Source: Pelagibius marinus (GTDB lineage Bacteria > Pseudomonadota > Alphaproteobacteria > Kiloniellales > Kiloniellaceae). Taken from it: a stretch of 64,000 nucleotides of DNA. The stretch covers positions 310,001-374,000 of the forward strand of contig NZ_JACSDK010000010.1 of NCBI RefSeq assembly GCF_014925385.1, read 5' to 3'. Position numbers and translations under genes: made by a program. Below are positions 37,118-45,309 of the stretch, piece after piece (position 1 is the stretch's first letter; every line of letters begins with the position of its first letter). The notes below the pieces were generated by a model. That model searched no databases. It was not told the origin of the DNA and saw nothing but the letters and a program-made list of their open reading frames with translations.

Positions 37118-38080
37118 ATGCCGCTCGTCTCCGTCGTCATTCCCGCTTTCAAGGCCAAGGCCTATCTGGCCGGGACCGTCGCCTCGGCGCAAAGCCAGAG
37201 CCTTCGGGACATCGAGATCATCATCATCGACGACGCCTCGGGCGACGGCACCCTGGAGCTGGCGCAGGGCCTCGCCGCGGCCGATTCCCGGGTGACAGTG
37301 ATCGCGGCATCGCGCAATGGCGGGCCGGCGGCGGCGCGGAACCTGGGCCTGGCGGCGGCGCGGGGCGACTGGATCGCGCTGCTGGACGCGGATGACGCCT
37401 TCGAGCCCGGACGCCTGGCCCGGCTTGTCGGCGCGGCGCGCGACCATGGCGCCGACCTGCTGGCCGATAACCTGCTGCTCGACGACGCCAGGGGCGCGCC
37501 GCAACCTATGCTGCCGCCCGGCGAGGGCGCCGACTGCGCGATGCTTTCCGCCGCCCAGTTCCTGCGCGGCAACCTTCCCGACCCGGCCCGGCCGCGCAAG
37601 AGCTACGGCTTTCTAAAGCCGCTGATCCGCCGCGCCTTCCTGGAGGAGAGGGGCCTGTGCTACGACGAGGAACTGCGCTTCGCCGAGGACTTCGCATTCT
37701 ACCTCGACTGCCTTTCCGCCGGTGCGCGCTTCTATCTGCTGCAGGAACCGCTCTACCGCTACCGTCTGCGCGACGACTCTCTGACTGCGCGCCATTCGAC
37801 CGAAGACCTGCGCCGCCTGCAGCAGGTCGATCAGCGCCTGCTGGAGAATTCGGAGGGGGCTTCGCCGACCTTCCGCGCGGCCCTGAAGGCGCACAAGCAG
37901 AGCATCGACCAGCGCCTGCAGTGGCGAGTGGTTATCGACGCGGTAAAGCGCGGGGCCTGGTTGGGCGCCTTGGGGGCCAGTCTGCGGGGCTGGCACGTCT
38001 TCAGCTATGTCTCCGGCCAGTTGGCGGGCGAGGCTTGGCGCCGCCTGGGATCCGGCAGGGCCAAGACGGCCGAGACGTAG
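37118..38080 (+). CDS. Glycosyltransferase family 2 (ExoO/ExoU-like)
   Basis: 320 residues: VSVVIPAFKAKAYLAGTV, IIIIDDASGDGT, NGGPAAARN and ALLDADDAFEPGRL, then LADNLLL. Paralogue of 29699-30691. It is the last plus-strand gene of this block, and its final 76 bases overlap the end of the convergent polymerase gene, so the two mRNAs are antisense to each other there. Confidence 0.87.
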   Translation: MPLVSVVIPAFKAKAYLAGTVASAQSQSLRDIEIIIIDDASGDGTLELAQGLAAADSRVTVIAASRNGGPAAARNLGLAAARGDWIALLDADDAFEPGRLARLVGAARDHGADLLADNLLLDDARGAPQPMLPPGEGADCAMLSAAQFLRGNLPDPARPRKSYGFLKPLIRRAFLEERGLCYDEELRFAEDFAFYLDCLSAGARFYLLQEPLYRYRLRDDSLTARHSTEDLRRLQQVDQRLLENSEGASPTFRAALKAHKQSIDQRLQWRVVIDAVKRGAWLGALGASLRGWHVFSYVSGQLAGEAWRRLGSGRAKTAET

Positions 38081-39324
38081 AAGGCGCCGAGCAGGATCTG
38101 GATCAGCGCGTGCTGGCGGAAGAGGGCGTACTCGCTCAGCGAATAGACGGTGACGAAGGCCAGGTAGAAGGCCGGCAGGGCGGCGATGGCGCTGGACGAC
38201 CGGTGTAGCAGCGCCAATGCCCGCCAGGCGAAGAAAAGCAGGAACAGCAAGGTAATCGCCAGGCCCAGGGCACCGAGCTGGACGGCGATATCCAAGTAGC
38301 TGTTGTGGAAGTTCATGATCTCCTGCTGCACGACATGCTGCAGGTAGCTGCCGGCGGAAAAAACGCCGCCGTGCCAGAAGGCGTCATAGCCTCCGCCCAG
38401 CAGAGGGCGCTCCTCGATCAGTTCGGCGGCGAAGGCCCAGAGCTCCGAGCGACCGGTCAGGGTCGGTTCCTTGCCCAGCGCCTGCAGCGCCAGGGCGACG
38501 GGGTCCAGGTCAAAAGCCAGAAAGACCCAGGCAAGGCACGCGAAGCTAAGGAGCGCGACCAGATAGGCGATGAGCCGCAGCGGTGCCGCCGCGTGGCGGG
38601 TCAGCAGCAATGGCGCCAGGGCGCAGAGGCCAAGCGCCATGACGATGGCGGTGCCGGACTGGCTTAAGGCGATGAGGAACGTCCCCAGGGCCGCCGCCAG
38701 GATCATGGTCAGGCGGCGCCAGCCCTCGGCGAAGAGCATCAGGCAGCACAGCAGCAGCAGGACCATGCGTCCGCCGAGCACGTTCTTGTGCGGAAAGATG
38801 CCGCGGGGGATGCCGTTGTGGTCGTAGGCGAAGCCGCTCTTGGCCAGGATCGCCGCGAGGGAGAGGAGGCCCGTCACCGCCAGTACGATGAAGAGCGCGC
38901 GGGCAAGGTCGGCAAGGCTGAAGCGGGCGCCGAGATAGAAGCTGATCAGCACGGTCATGGTCAGCTGCACGGCCGAGCGCAGGCTTTGCCCCGGCGCGTC
39001 CGACCAGGTGTAGGAGAGGCCCGCGGCCAGCGGCCAGATCAACAGCGGAACCGCGATCCAGGCACTTTCGAGGAAGGCGCCGTAGCGCAGCAGGAAGAGA
39101 GCGAGCGCGACCAGGTAGGCCAGGTACCAGGCAAGCGTCTGAACCTGCGGCTGCAGGGAAAGGGCGTAGGACGCGATGGTCAGCACGAAGATGAGGAAGA
39201 GCCGCTCCGCAGCGCGCGGCCAGTCGGCGCCGCGCTCGAGCGTGGTGCCGGCGTCGTCCTGAGCCAGGCGGGCAGGCGCCTGCGGCTCACGTTTGAGGCT
39301 GCCTGTAACGCCGTGAGCCGTCAT
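38005..39324 (-). CDS. O-antigen ligase/polymerase family protein (Wzy/ExoQ type)
   Basis: 439 residues with about ten to twelve membrane helices and a large periplasmic loop (around residues 270-340) holding TGRSELW, RPLLGGGYDAFW and a HNSYLD motif, all typical of Wzy/WaaL-family enzymes. In this locus it most likely polymerises repeat units in the periplasm. ATG 39324 is used; two codons upstream a TTG is also in frame. Transcribed opposite to its neighbours. Confidence 0.88.
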   Translation of the reverse strand: MTAHGVTGSLKREPQAPARLAQDDAGTTLERGADWPRAAERLFLIFVLTIASYALSLQPQVQTLAWYLAYLVALALFLLRYGAFLESAWIAVPLLIWPLAAGLSYTWSDAPGQSLRSAVQLTMTVLISFYLGARFSLADLARALFIVLAVTGLLSLAAILAKSGFAYDHNGIPRGIFPHKNVLGGRMVLLLLCCLMLFAEGWRRLTMILAAALGTFLIALSQSGTAIVMALGLCALAPLLLTRHAAAPLRLIAYLVALLSFACLAWVFLAFDLDPVALALQALGKEPTLTGRSELWAFAAELIEERPLLGGGYDAFWHGGVFSAGSYLQHVVQQEIMNFHNSYLDIAVQLGALGLAITLLFLLFFAWRALALLHRSSSAIAALPAFYLAFVTVYSLSEYALFRQHALIQILLGAFYVSAVLALPDPRRRQASPANWPET

Positions 39325-39709
39325 TGGCAACGCGACCTTTGAATGCGCGGAGAGTGCAATTCAGCGAAGCTCGATAAAGCCTGATGAGGCAGAGGTATCA
39401 CGTTATCCTTCGCACAAGCACAAATCCAGCTAGCTACCTACGACACCGCGCGATATCCGCAAAAAGCCACAACTTAGACTACGTGAAATCACAATCCGGC
39501 ACCGCCAAGAGTGTTAGTTTTTTGCGGTGCAGTATTGAGGGGATGTCTCGGTCGCACAGGTGATCGAGGCGTTCGTTGGCGAATGAGCCGCGGATGAGAA
39601 CGGCCGGCGCGCAGCGGAAATGACCTGAGGATCGCAGTGCCACTGACCTGAAGAGCCAGGCCCGTCGTCAGGCGGGCCGCGACCATGGACTGGACAGAGG
39701 AAGATTGCG
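39325..39709. promoter_or_regulatory. Divergent intergenic region with overlapping inverted repeats
   Basis: 385 bases between the polymerase gene (minus) and the sugar-phosphate transferase gene (plus), richer in A/T than the flanks, so it probably holds both promoters. GCACCGC (39499-39505) pairs with GCGGTGC (39524-39530). A second pair CCGCAAAAA (39457-39465) / TTTTTGCGG (39519-39527) uses the same GCGG, so the two are mutually exclusive. GGCCCG/CGGGCC near 39659-39678 is a further stem. No gene is seen. Confidence 0.4.
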
Positions 39710-41167
39710 ATGGGAGCTGCGCTCGCGGCACTTGGCCTGAGAAGAAGCAGGCGTGACGTAAGGCCGATTTCGCGGGTCGTTCTGGAACTCACGTTCAGAA
39801 TTTGCGACCTGATGATCCTGGGCCTGGCTGGCTTGATCGCTTTTTTCCTGCGCCAGACCGAGGGCCCCAGCTTGCAGTCCGGTCAATACCTCGGGGCCAT
39901 TGTTCTGGCGATGCTGTTCGCCACCCTGATGCTGCATCGCTTCGAGGTCTACCGCGATGACTTCCTCTACACCCGGCGCATCCCCTTCGCCGGGCTGTGC
40001 ACCGCCTGGACAGTGACCTTCTGTGTCCTGCTCGCCGCCGCTTTTCTCGTCAAGGTCTCCGACACCTACTCGCGTGTCTGGGCCCTGTCGTGGTTCGCAG
40101 GCGGCGGCGTGGGGCTGGTGGCCGGGAGGATCGTGCTGAGGCAGTGGGTGCGCGGCCTCTCGGTCGCCGACCGCTTCGCCAACCGCACGGTCATCGTCGG
40201 CGCCGGCGACCAGGGACGGCGTCTGGCGGGCTATCTGCAGCGCCATGGCGACGTCACCACCAAGGTCATCGGCTTCGCCGATGACCGCCTGACCCGGGTG
40301 CCGCGGGAAAGCGAGGGGCTGCCTGTCTTCGGCAGTGTCGATCACCTGGTGGATCTGATCCGCCGCGATCTCGTCGACCAGGTCATCGTCGCCTTGCCCT
40401 GGACGGCGGACACGCGGCTGCGCGAAGTGGTGAACAAACTGGAGCAGACGCCGGTGCCGATCCGCCTGGCGCCGGACCTGGCCGCCTTCAGCTTTCCCGA
40501 CCGCCGCTTCACAACGGTGGGCCGGCTGCCGATGATGCAGCTCTTCGAACGGCCGATTTCCGGCTGGTCCTTCGTGGCCAAGAGCATGGAGGACCGAATC
40601 CTGGCCGGCGGCCTGCTGCTGTTCTTCGCGCCGCTGCTGGCGCTGGTGGCGCTGGCCATCAAGATTGATTCACCGGGCCCGGTGTTTTTCCGGCAGAAGC
40701 GCTACGGCTTCAACAACGACCTCTTCGAATGCTGGAAGTTCCGCACCATGCGCCAGGACCGGACCGACGTGAACGCCGAGGTGCTGACCCGGCGTGACGA
40801 CGACCGGGTGACGCGGGTGGGGCGCTTCCTGCGAAAGACCAGCCTGGACGAGTTGCCCCAGCTCATCAACGTGTTGAAGGGCGACATGTCGCTGGTCGGG
40901 CCGCGCCCCCACGCCACCTCGGCCAAGGCCGCCGGGCGGCTCTACGAGGAAGCCGTTGATGTCTACGCAGCGCGCCACCGCGTAAAGCCGGGGATTACCG
41001 GCTGGGCCCAGGTGAACGGCTGGCGCGGGGAAACCGACACCCTGGAGAAGATCGAGCGTCGCGTCGAGTACGATCTCTTTTACATCGAGAACTGGTCGCT
41101 TGCCCTGGACCTCAAGATTCTGCTGCGCACCGCCCTGGTGATGCTGGGCGACCAGGAGGCCTATTGA
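39710..41167 (+). CDS. Undecaprenyl-phosphate sugar phosphotransferase (WcaJ-type)
   Basis: 485 residues. Four or five N-terminal membrane helices, a central Rossmann-like CoA-binding-type region ([16 protein letters not shown]), one further helix ([19 protein letters not shown]) and the bacterial sugar-transferase domain: [21 protein letters not shown], the catalytic Asp-Glu in [22 protein letters not shown], and [14 protein letters not shown]. It starts repeat-unit synthesis by moving hexose-1-phosphate (probably glucose) onto undecaprenyl phosphate. First gene of a four-gene unit ending in the exporter. Confidence 0.92.
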   Translation: MGAALAALGLRRSRRDVRPISRVVLELTFRICDLMILGLAGLIAFFLRQTEGPSLQSGQYLGAIVLAMLFATLMLHRFEVYRDDFLYTRRIPFAGLCTAWTVTFCVLLAAAFLVKVSDTYSRVWALSWFAGGGVGLVAGRIVLRQWVRGLSVADRFANRTVIVGAGDQGRRLAGYLQRHGDVTTKVIGFADDRLTRVPRESEGLPVFGSVDHLVDLIRRDLVDQVIVALPWTADTRLREVVNKLEQTPVPIRLAPDLAAFSFPDRRFTTVGRLPMMQLFERPISGWSFVAKSMEDRILAGGLLLFFAPLLALVALAIKIDSPGPVFFRQKRYGFNNDLFECWKFRTMRQDRTDVNAEVLTRRDDDRVTRVGRFLRKTSLDELPQLINVLKGDMSLVGPRPHATSAKAAGRLYEEAVDVYAARHRVKPGITGWAQVNGWRGETDTLEKIERRVEYDLFYIENWSLALDLKILLRTALVMLGDQEAY

Positions 41168-41835
41168 TGAGCACCGTCCTGCCGTCGGCGGCCGCGGCGC
41201 CCATGCCCCGCAAAGCAGTTATCGTTCTTGGTTTCGGAACGTCGCCGGGCCAGGCGAACCCGGTCACCTCCTTGCCCTACGGTGCCCTTGCCGAGCGGTT
41301 GCCCGCCGTTGAACGCCAGGGCATCCAGCAGGCAGTTGAGGAGGCGCTCTCCGCGGGGCTGATGGAACTGGTCTTTCTCACCCGTGACGGCGCCGCCCTG
41401 GCGCCGGTGGGCGGACTGCCGCAGCAGGTGGTGCTATCGCGCAGCCCCGGCGGCAACGGCCTGGGGGCGGCGCTCCGCGCGGCCCGGACGCTGATCGGGA
41501 CCGAGCCCTTTGTGGTGCTGGCGCCGGAAAGCCTGGCCACCGCCGGGCGCGGCGCGGTGGCGCGTCTGCTCGCCGCCTACCGCCGCCATGGCGGCAATCT
41601 GGCGGTCATCGACAACGAGGAAACTTTGCTGCGGGAAGGTACCTTCACCGCCATCGCCCGCGCCGCCGCGGGGCTCTACCTGTTGCAGCCCGCGGTCCTT
41701 GACGCTCTGGATGGGGTGGCGGACCTCGGCGAAGCGTTGCTGCGGCTGGCGGAAGCCTGGCCCGTCACGGCTCTGCCGGCCGGCGCGGGGCCCGCTGCGC
41801 CGCCGCGCCAAGAGCTCGCGGGCGCCGCCGACTGA
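41167..41835 (+). CDS. Degenerate GalU-like nucleotidyltransferase homologue
   Basis: 222 residues that align end to end in order with the N-terminal two thirds of UTP-glucose-1-phosphate uridylyltransferase (ExoN/GalU): KAVIVLGFGTS, then RLPAVERQGIQQAVEEALSAG and ELVFLT. The catalytic features are lost: GxGTR is GFGTS, the PKEMLP lysine is absent (PYGALAERLPAV), and the metal-binding DD region reads LAPESLA. The length is short (GalU is about 290-300). Probably not a working uridylyltransferase; a regulatory or scaffold role is possible. It overlaps the previous stop by one base (TGATG). Confidence 0.65.
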   Translation: MSTVLPSAAAAPMPRKAVIVLGFGTSPGQANPVTSLPYGALAERLPAVERQGIQQAVEEALSAGLMELVFLTRDGAALAPVGGLPQQVVLSRSPGGNGLGAALRAARTLIGTEPFVVLAPESLATAGRGAVARLLAAYRRHGGNLAVIDNEETLLREGTFTAIARAAAGLYLLQPAVLDALDGVADLGEALLRLAEAWPVTALPAGAGPAAPPRQELAGAAD

Positions 41836-41849
41836 CTGGGAGGAACTTC

Positions 41850-42419
41850 ATGACAATTGCTGCCAATGCATCGCGCCTTGGCGCGCTCTTTGGGCTGGTT
41901 CTGCTGCTGGCCGGCTGCACCGGCGTCTCGTCCCTGCCGCCGCTGCCGGCGGCCGAGGAGGGGCCCTACCGCCTCGGCGCGGGGGACCGGGTACGCCTTC
42001 AGGTCTTCGGGCAGGAAGAACTGAGCCAGGAGTACCTTATCAGCGATTCCGGCACCATTACGATGCCCCTGGTCGGTTCCGTCGAAGCCGAGGGCCGGAG
42101 TCTGCCGGCCCTGGAAGGAGATATCGCCGCCCGGCTGAGTGACGGTATTCTGGTGTCGCCCAACGTCACCGCGGAGATTGTGAACTACCGGCCGTTCTAC
42201 ATTCTGGGGGAGACGAAGGCGCCGGGTCAGTATCCCTATGTGCCGCGGATGACCGTGTTGACCGCGGTTTCCATGAGTGGCGGTTATACTTTCCGCGCCG
42301 ACCAGGACCAGGTCTCCATCACGCGCATGGTCGACGGCAGGATGTCGGAATTCCGCGCCGATCCGCTGGCCTATGTCGAACCCGGCGACGTCATCAACGT
42401 CTACGAGCGTTACTTTTAG
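41850..42419 (+). CDS. Polysaccharide export lipoprotein, short OPX (ExoF/Wza family)
   Basis: 189 residues. Lipoprotein signal with lipobox LLAGC (Cys near 25), a poly-export domain (YRLGAGDRVRLQVFGQEELS to VSPNVTAEIV) and one SLBB-like domain (FYILGETKAPGQYPYVP). It ends with PGDVINVYERYF and has no second SLBB and no C-terminal amphipathic helix, the part that forms the outer-membrane pore of Wza. This fits the short OPX class that needs a separate beta-barrel, and one is encoded next. Confidence 0.9.
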   Translation: MTIAANASRLGALFGLVLLLAGCTGVSSLPPLPAAEEGPYRLGAGDRVRLQVFGQEELSQEYLISDSGTITMPLVGSVEAEGRSLPALEGDIAARLSDGILVSPNVTAEIVNYRPFYILGETKAPGQYPYVPRMTVLTAVSMSGGYTFRADQDQVSITRMVDGRMSEFRADPLAYVEPGDVINVYERYF

Positions 42420-42485
42420 GCGGCCGAGATCGTCACCTGGGGGACATATGGCGGGCCGCGCCCTGCGCCCGTTCTTGCCCTGGCC

Positions 42486-43673
42486 GTGCTGGCCGGGGCC
42501 TGCTTGGCGTCGGCCGCAGTGGCGCAGGAGGGCGAAGGGCCGGTGGCCGTCTTCGACCGGACGCGCCCGGGCTACGACGCCAAAGGTCTCGACCTAGGTG
42601 GCTTCCGCCTTTTCCCCCGGGCCGGGGTGTCGGAGACCTATGACGACAACATCTTTGCCGACGACAGCGACGAGGAGGCGGACCTCATCACCTCCATCGC
42701 CGCGGCGCTGACCGCGCGCAGCGAATGGTCGCGCCACGAGCTCTCTATCGAGGGACAGCTGCGCCATCAGAGCTTCCTCGACAACGACGAGCAGGACCGC
42801 ACCGAGTTTCTGGTGAAGCCCGAGTTGCGCCTCGACCTGGCTGAACGCAGCACGGCGACCCTGACCTCCGAATACAGCCGCCGGGTGATCGGGCGTGATG
42901 ATCCGGAAGACGCCGGCGACGAGGAGCCGACGGAGTTCGACCGCTATGCGACCCGCGCCGAGCTGATCGGCCGGGCCAACCGGGCTTTCTTTGGGGTGAA
43001 CGGCGCGGTCAGGCGTGACGACTACATCTCCTCCGGCGACGACGACCGGGACCGCACCGAATTCCGCTTCGGGCTGCCGCTGGGCTACGAGGTTTCGGCC
43101 AAGACCGACGTGGTGTTGGAGCCTTTCCTGCGCTGGCGCGATTTCGATGAGCTCGATTCGACCGGCGCCGACCGCGATGCCTTCGCTGCCGGATCGACCA
43201 TCGGCCTGAAGACCGAAGTGACCAGCCTCTTCCATCTGAACTTCAACGTTGGTTTCGTCGCCAACGACTACGACGATCCGCGCTTCGACGACGCCGTAGA
43301 TCTGATCTTCGGCGGCGAAGCGGTGTGGTACGTGACGCCCATGACCACGGTGAAGGCGCGGGCGGCGCGGCGCGACATCGCCACCGGTGAACCCGGCGCG
43401 TCCTCGAAGACCCAGAGCAGCGCGGGTCTGGAATTGCAGCACGAGCTGCAGCGCAACGTGTTGCTGGGTGCGGAGGCGAGCTATATCAACGATGACTTTC
43501 GCGATCTCGACCGCAACGATGACCGCGCCATCTTCGCCGTCGGCGCCGAATACCTGCTGAACCCCTATGTATCTCTGTCGGCGGACTACCGCTACGAACA
43601 GAGGTGGTCCGATGTGGCGGAGGAGGATTTCAGCCGCAACCTCGTGACCCTGGGCCTGAAGACAAGATTCTAG
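42486..43673 (+). CDS. Outer-membrane beta-barrel protein of the export unit, apparently frameshifted at 5-prime end
   Basis: 395 residues from GTG 42486. After a signal-peptide end (SAAVAQ) come repeated amphipathic strands, the motif VSETYDDNIFADD, acidic loops and a terminal aromatic LGLKTRF typical of BAM substrates; it fits the BBP2-type outer-membrane barrel family. The GTG has no ribosome site and leaves a signal peptide without a basic N-region. ATG 42448, just after GGGGGA, reads MAGRALRPFLP in another frame; one extra base in the CCC run near 42476-42479 would join it to LAVLAGACLASAAVAQ. So the real start is likely 42448, with a frameshift or sequencing error between. Confidence 0.8.
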   Translation: MLAGACLASAAVAQEGEGPVAVFDRTRPGYDAKGLDLGGFRLFPRAGVSETYDDNIFADDSDEEADLITSIAAALTARSEWSRHELSIEGQLRHQSFLDNDEQDRTEFLVKPELRLDLAERSTATLTSEYSRRVIGRDDPEDAGDEEPTEFDRYATRAELIGRANRAFFGVNGAVRRDDYISSGDDDRDRTEFRFGLPLGYEVSAKTDVVLEPFLRWRDFDELDSTGADRDAFAAGSTIGLKTEVTSLFHLNFNVGFVANDYDDPRFDDAVDLIFGGEAVWYVTPMTTVKARAARRDIATGEPGASSKTQSSAGLELQHELQRNVLLGAEASYINDDFRDLDRNDDRAIFAVGAEYLLNPYVSLSADYRYEQRWSDVAEEDFSRNLVTLGLKTRF

Positions 43674-43682
43674 CAGCCATCC

Positions 43683-45095
43683 TTATTTGGGCCAGCGCGG
43701 CGGGTGGCTGCCCAGCGGCATCGAGGGACGCTTCCAGCGGGCGGGAGTCTCCGAGAGCTGGGCGGCATGGCGGATGGCGCGCAGCCGCCCGAAGCCGGAC
43801 TCGCTCTCTTCGAAAAGATCATCGCTTGGCGCTGGATCGCGGCAGTCGAGGCCGCCGGCGACGCGGCCCAGGCTCTGCAGCCAGCGGCCGCTGCGGGCCA
43901 GGGAGACGCGCACATGCCAGCTGCCGCCTTCCTCGGCGCGGCGCTTCAGGCCGGCGATGGCGCCCAGGGCCATGAGGTAGCCGGAAGCGTGGTCGAGAGC
44001 CTGGCAGGGCAGTTCCTTCGGGCCTTCGCTGCCGGCGGCCTCGGCTTCGGCGTGGTTGATGCCGCTGGCGGTCTGAACCAGGGAGTCGAAGCCGCGCCGC
44101 GCGGCCCAGGGACCTGCATGGCCGTAGGCGCAGAGCGAGACGTAGACGATGCCGGGACGCAGGGCCGCCAGGGCCTCCGGCGAGAAGCCGCGCGCGGCGA
44201 TGGCGCCGGGACGATAAGCCTGGACGAAGACGTCGGCCTCTTTGGCCAGAGCAGTGAGGTCGGCGCGGCCGTCCTCCGTCTCCAGGTCGGCGTAGGCTGA
44301 GAGCTTGCCGCGACCATAGTCCTTCACCGCAGCCGAGATGAACGGCAGCTTCGGCGAGGCGATGCGCATGACCTCCGCGCCATGCGCTGCCAGGGCCTTG
44401 CAGCCGACCGGCCCCGCGACGATGCGCGTCAGGTCCAGCACCTTGAGGTCGCCCAGGGGCCGTTCTACCTGCCCGAGGGGCTGCGGAGGCGCGTCGCCGA
44501 TGCGCTCCAGGCTGATCAACGGCTGATTTTCCAGGGCCGCGCCCTGCGGTGTCGCCAGCCATTCCTCCGGGCTGCGCATCATGGTGGCGACCAGCCCGCG
44601 GGTCGCCGCGGCGTCCTCGAAGGCCGCGGCCTCCCAGCGCTCCAGCGCGGCCTGCACGGACTCGCGGGCGTTGTCGCAGCCGAGCAGCTCCAGCACGCCG
44701 TCGCGGTGGTGCGGGAAGTTGGTGTGGATGCGCACCCAGCGGCCGTCGCTGCAGCGGTAGGTGCCGGCGATGGCGTCCCAGACGCGCCCCGGCGGGTTGC
44801 CGTCGGTGGTGAAATAGCGCTCACTGCGGTATTCCAGCGCGGCGTGCCGCATGTTCACGGCGATGTCCTGGCGCCGGCCGCCACGCAACAGCCAGAGGTC
44901 GGCGGCTGCCGCAGCAACGGCGGCGATGCTGACCTGGGCCACGGTGCCGACGGCGAAGCTGGAGGGCAGCACCGGCTCGCTGCCCGTCAGGTCGACGTCA
45001 TCAGCCAGCTCCGCCGGCAGGCCGACGCCGGCCAGCAGGTCGCGCAGGACCTGCGCCGGGGCGGGTGGCGCCGTCTCGGGAAAGGGACCGCTCAT
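43683..45095 (-). CDS. CaiB/BaiF-family CoA transferase, permuted domain order
   Basis: 470 residues, family III CoA-transferase. The usual N-terminal motif (LKVLDLTRIVAGPVGCKALAAHGAEV-like; here LDLTRIVAGP and HGAEVMRI) only appears near residue 220, followed by DVFVQAYRPG, GIVYVSLCAYG and QALDHASGY with the catalytic-type Asp. The small domain with GTYRCSDGRWVRIH, normally inserted late, is at the N-terminus (about 60-200). It moves CoA between acids, here probably in aromatic acid breakdown, as it ends an operon with a hydroxylase. Overlaps the DUF2783 gene by 4 bases. Confidence 0.85.
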   Translation of the reverse strand: MSGPFPETAPPAPAQVLRDLLAGVGLPAELADDVDLTGSEPVLPSSFAVGTVAQVSIAAVAAAAADLWLLRGGRRQDIAVNMRHAALEYRSERYFTTDGNPPGRVWDAIAGTYRCSDGRWVRIHTNFPHHRDGVLELLGCDNARESVQAALERWEAAAFEDAAATRGLVATMMRSPEEWLATPQGAALENQPLISLERIGDAPPQPLGQVERPLGDLKVLDLTRIVAGPVGCKALAAHGAEVMRIASPKLPFISAAVKDYGRGKLSAYADLETEDGRADLTALAKEADVFVQAYRPGAIAARGFSPEALAALRPGIVYVSLCAYGHAGPWAARRGFDSLVQTASGINHAEAEAAGSEGPKELPCQALDHASGYLMALGAIAGLKRRAEEGGSWHVRVSLARSGRWLQSLGRVAGGLDCRDPAPSDDLFEESESGFGRLRAIRHAAQLSETPARWKRPSMPLGSHPPRWPK

Positions 45096-45295
45096 GCGCC
45101 CGGCTTGGAACGGGCCAGGGCGATGGCTTCGTTCAGGACCACGGCGTCGCCGATATGGTTGGCCAGCAGCAGGATCAGCTTGGCGTTGACCTTGGCGCTC
45201 TCGGGATCATCCAGGTCGCGGTGCAGCTCGGTCAGCGCGGCGTAGAACTCGTCCGGCGCGTCGATGTTCGGATCTGTGACGAGGTGCGACGTCAT
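45092..45295 (-). CDS. DUF2783 protein
   Basis: 67 residues, helical: NIDAPDEFYAALTELHRDLD, then AKLILLLANHIGD. DUF2783 proteins are small alphaproteobacterial and betaproteobacterial proteins found beside FAD hydroxylases; function unknown. ATG 45295 gives exactly the family length. It sits between the hydroxylase (14 bases upstream) and the CoA transferase (4-base overlap), so it is a true operon member and possibly a subunit or chaperone for the hydroxylase. Confidence 0.8.
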   Translation of the reverse strand: MTSHLVTDPNIDAPDEFYAALTELHRDLDDPESAKVNAKLILLLANHIGDAVVLNEAIALARSKPGA

Positions 45296-45309
45296 GAAAC
45301 GGGGCACTC

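Noticed and set aside
41167-41835. Functional GalU/ExoN assignment
   Set aside because: The alignment is clear but the Arg, Lys and Asp residues needed for nucleotide and metal binding are missing, so I call it a degenerate homologue only.
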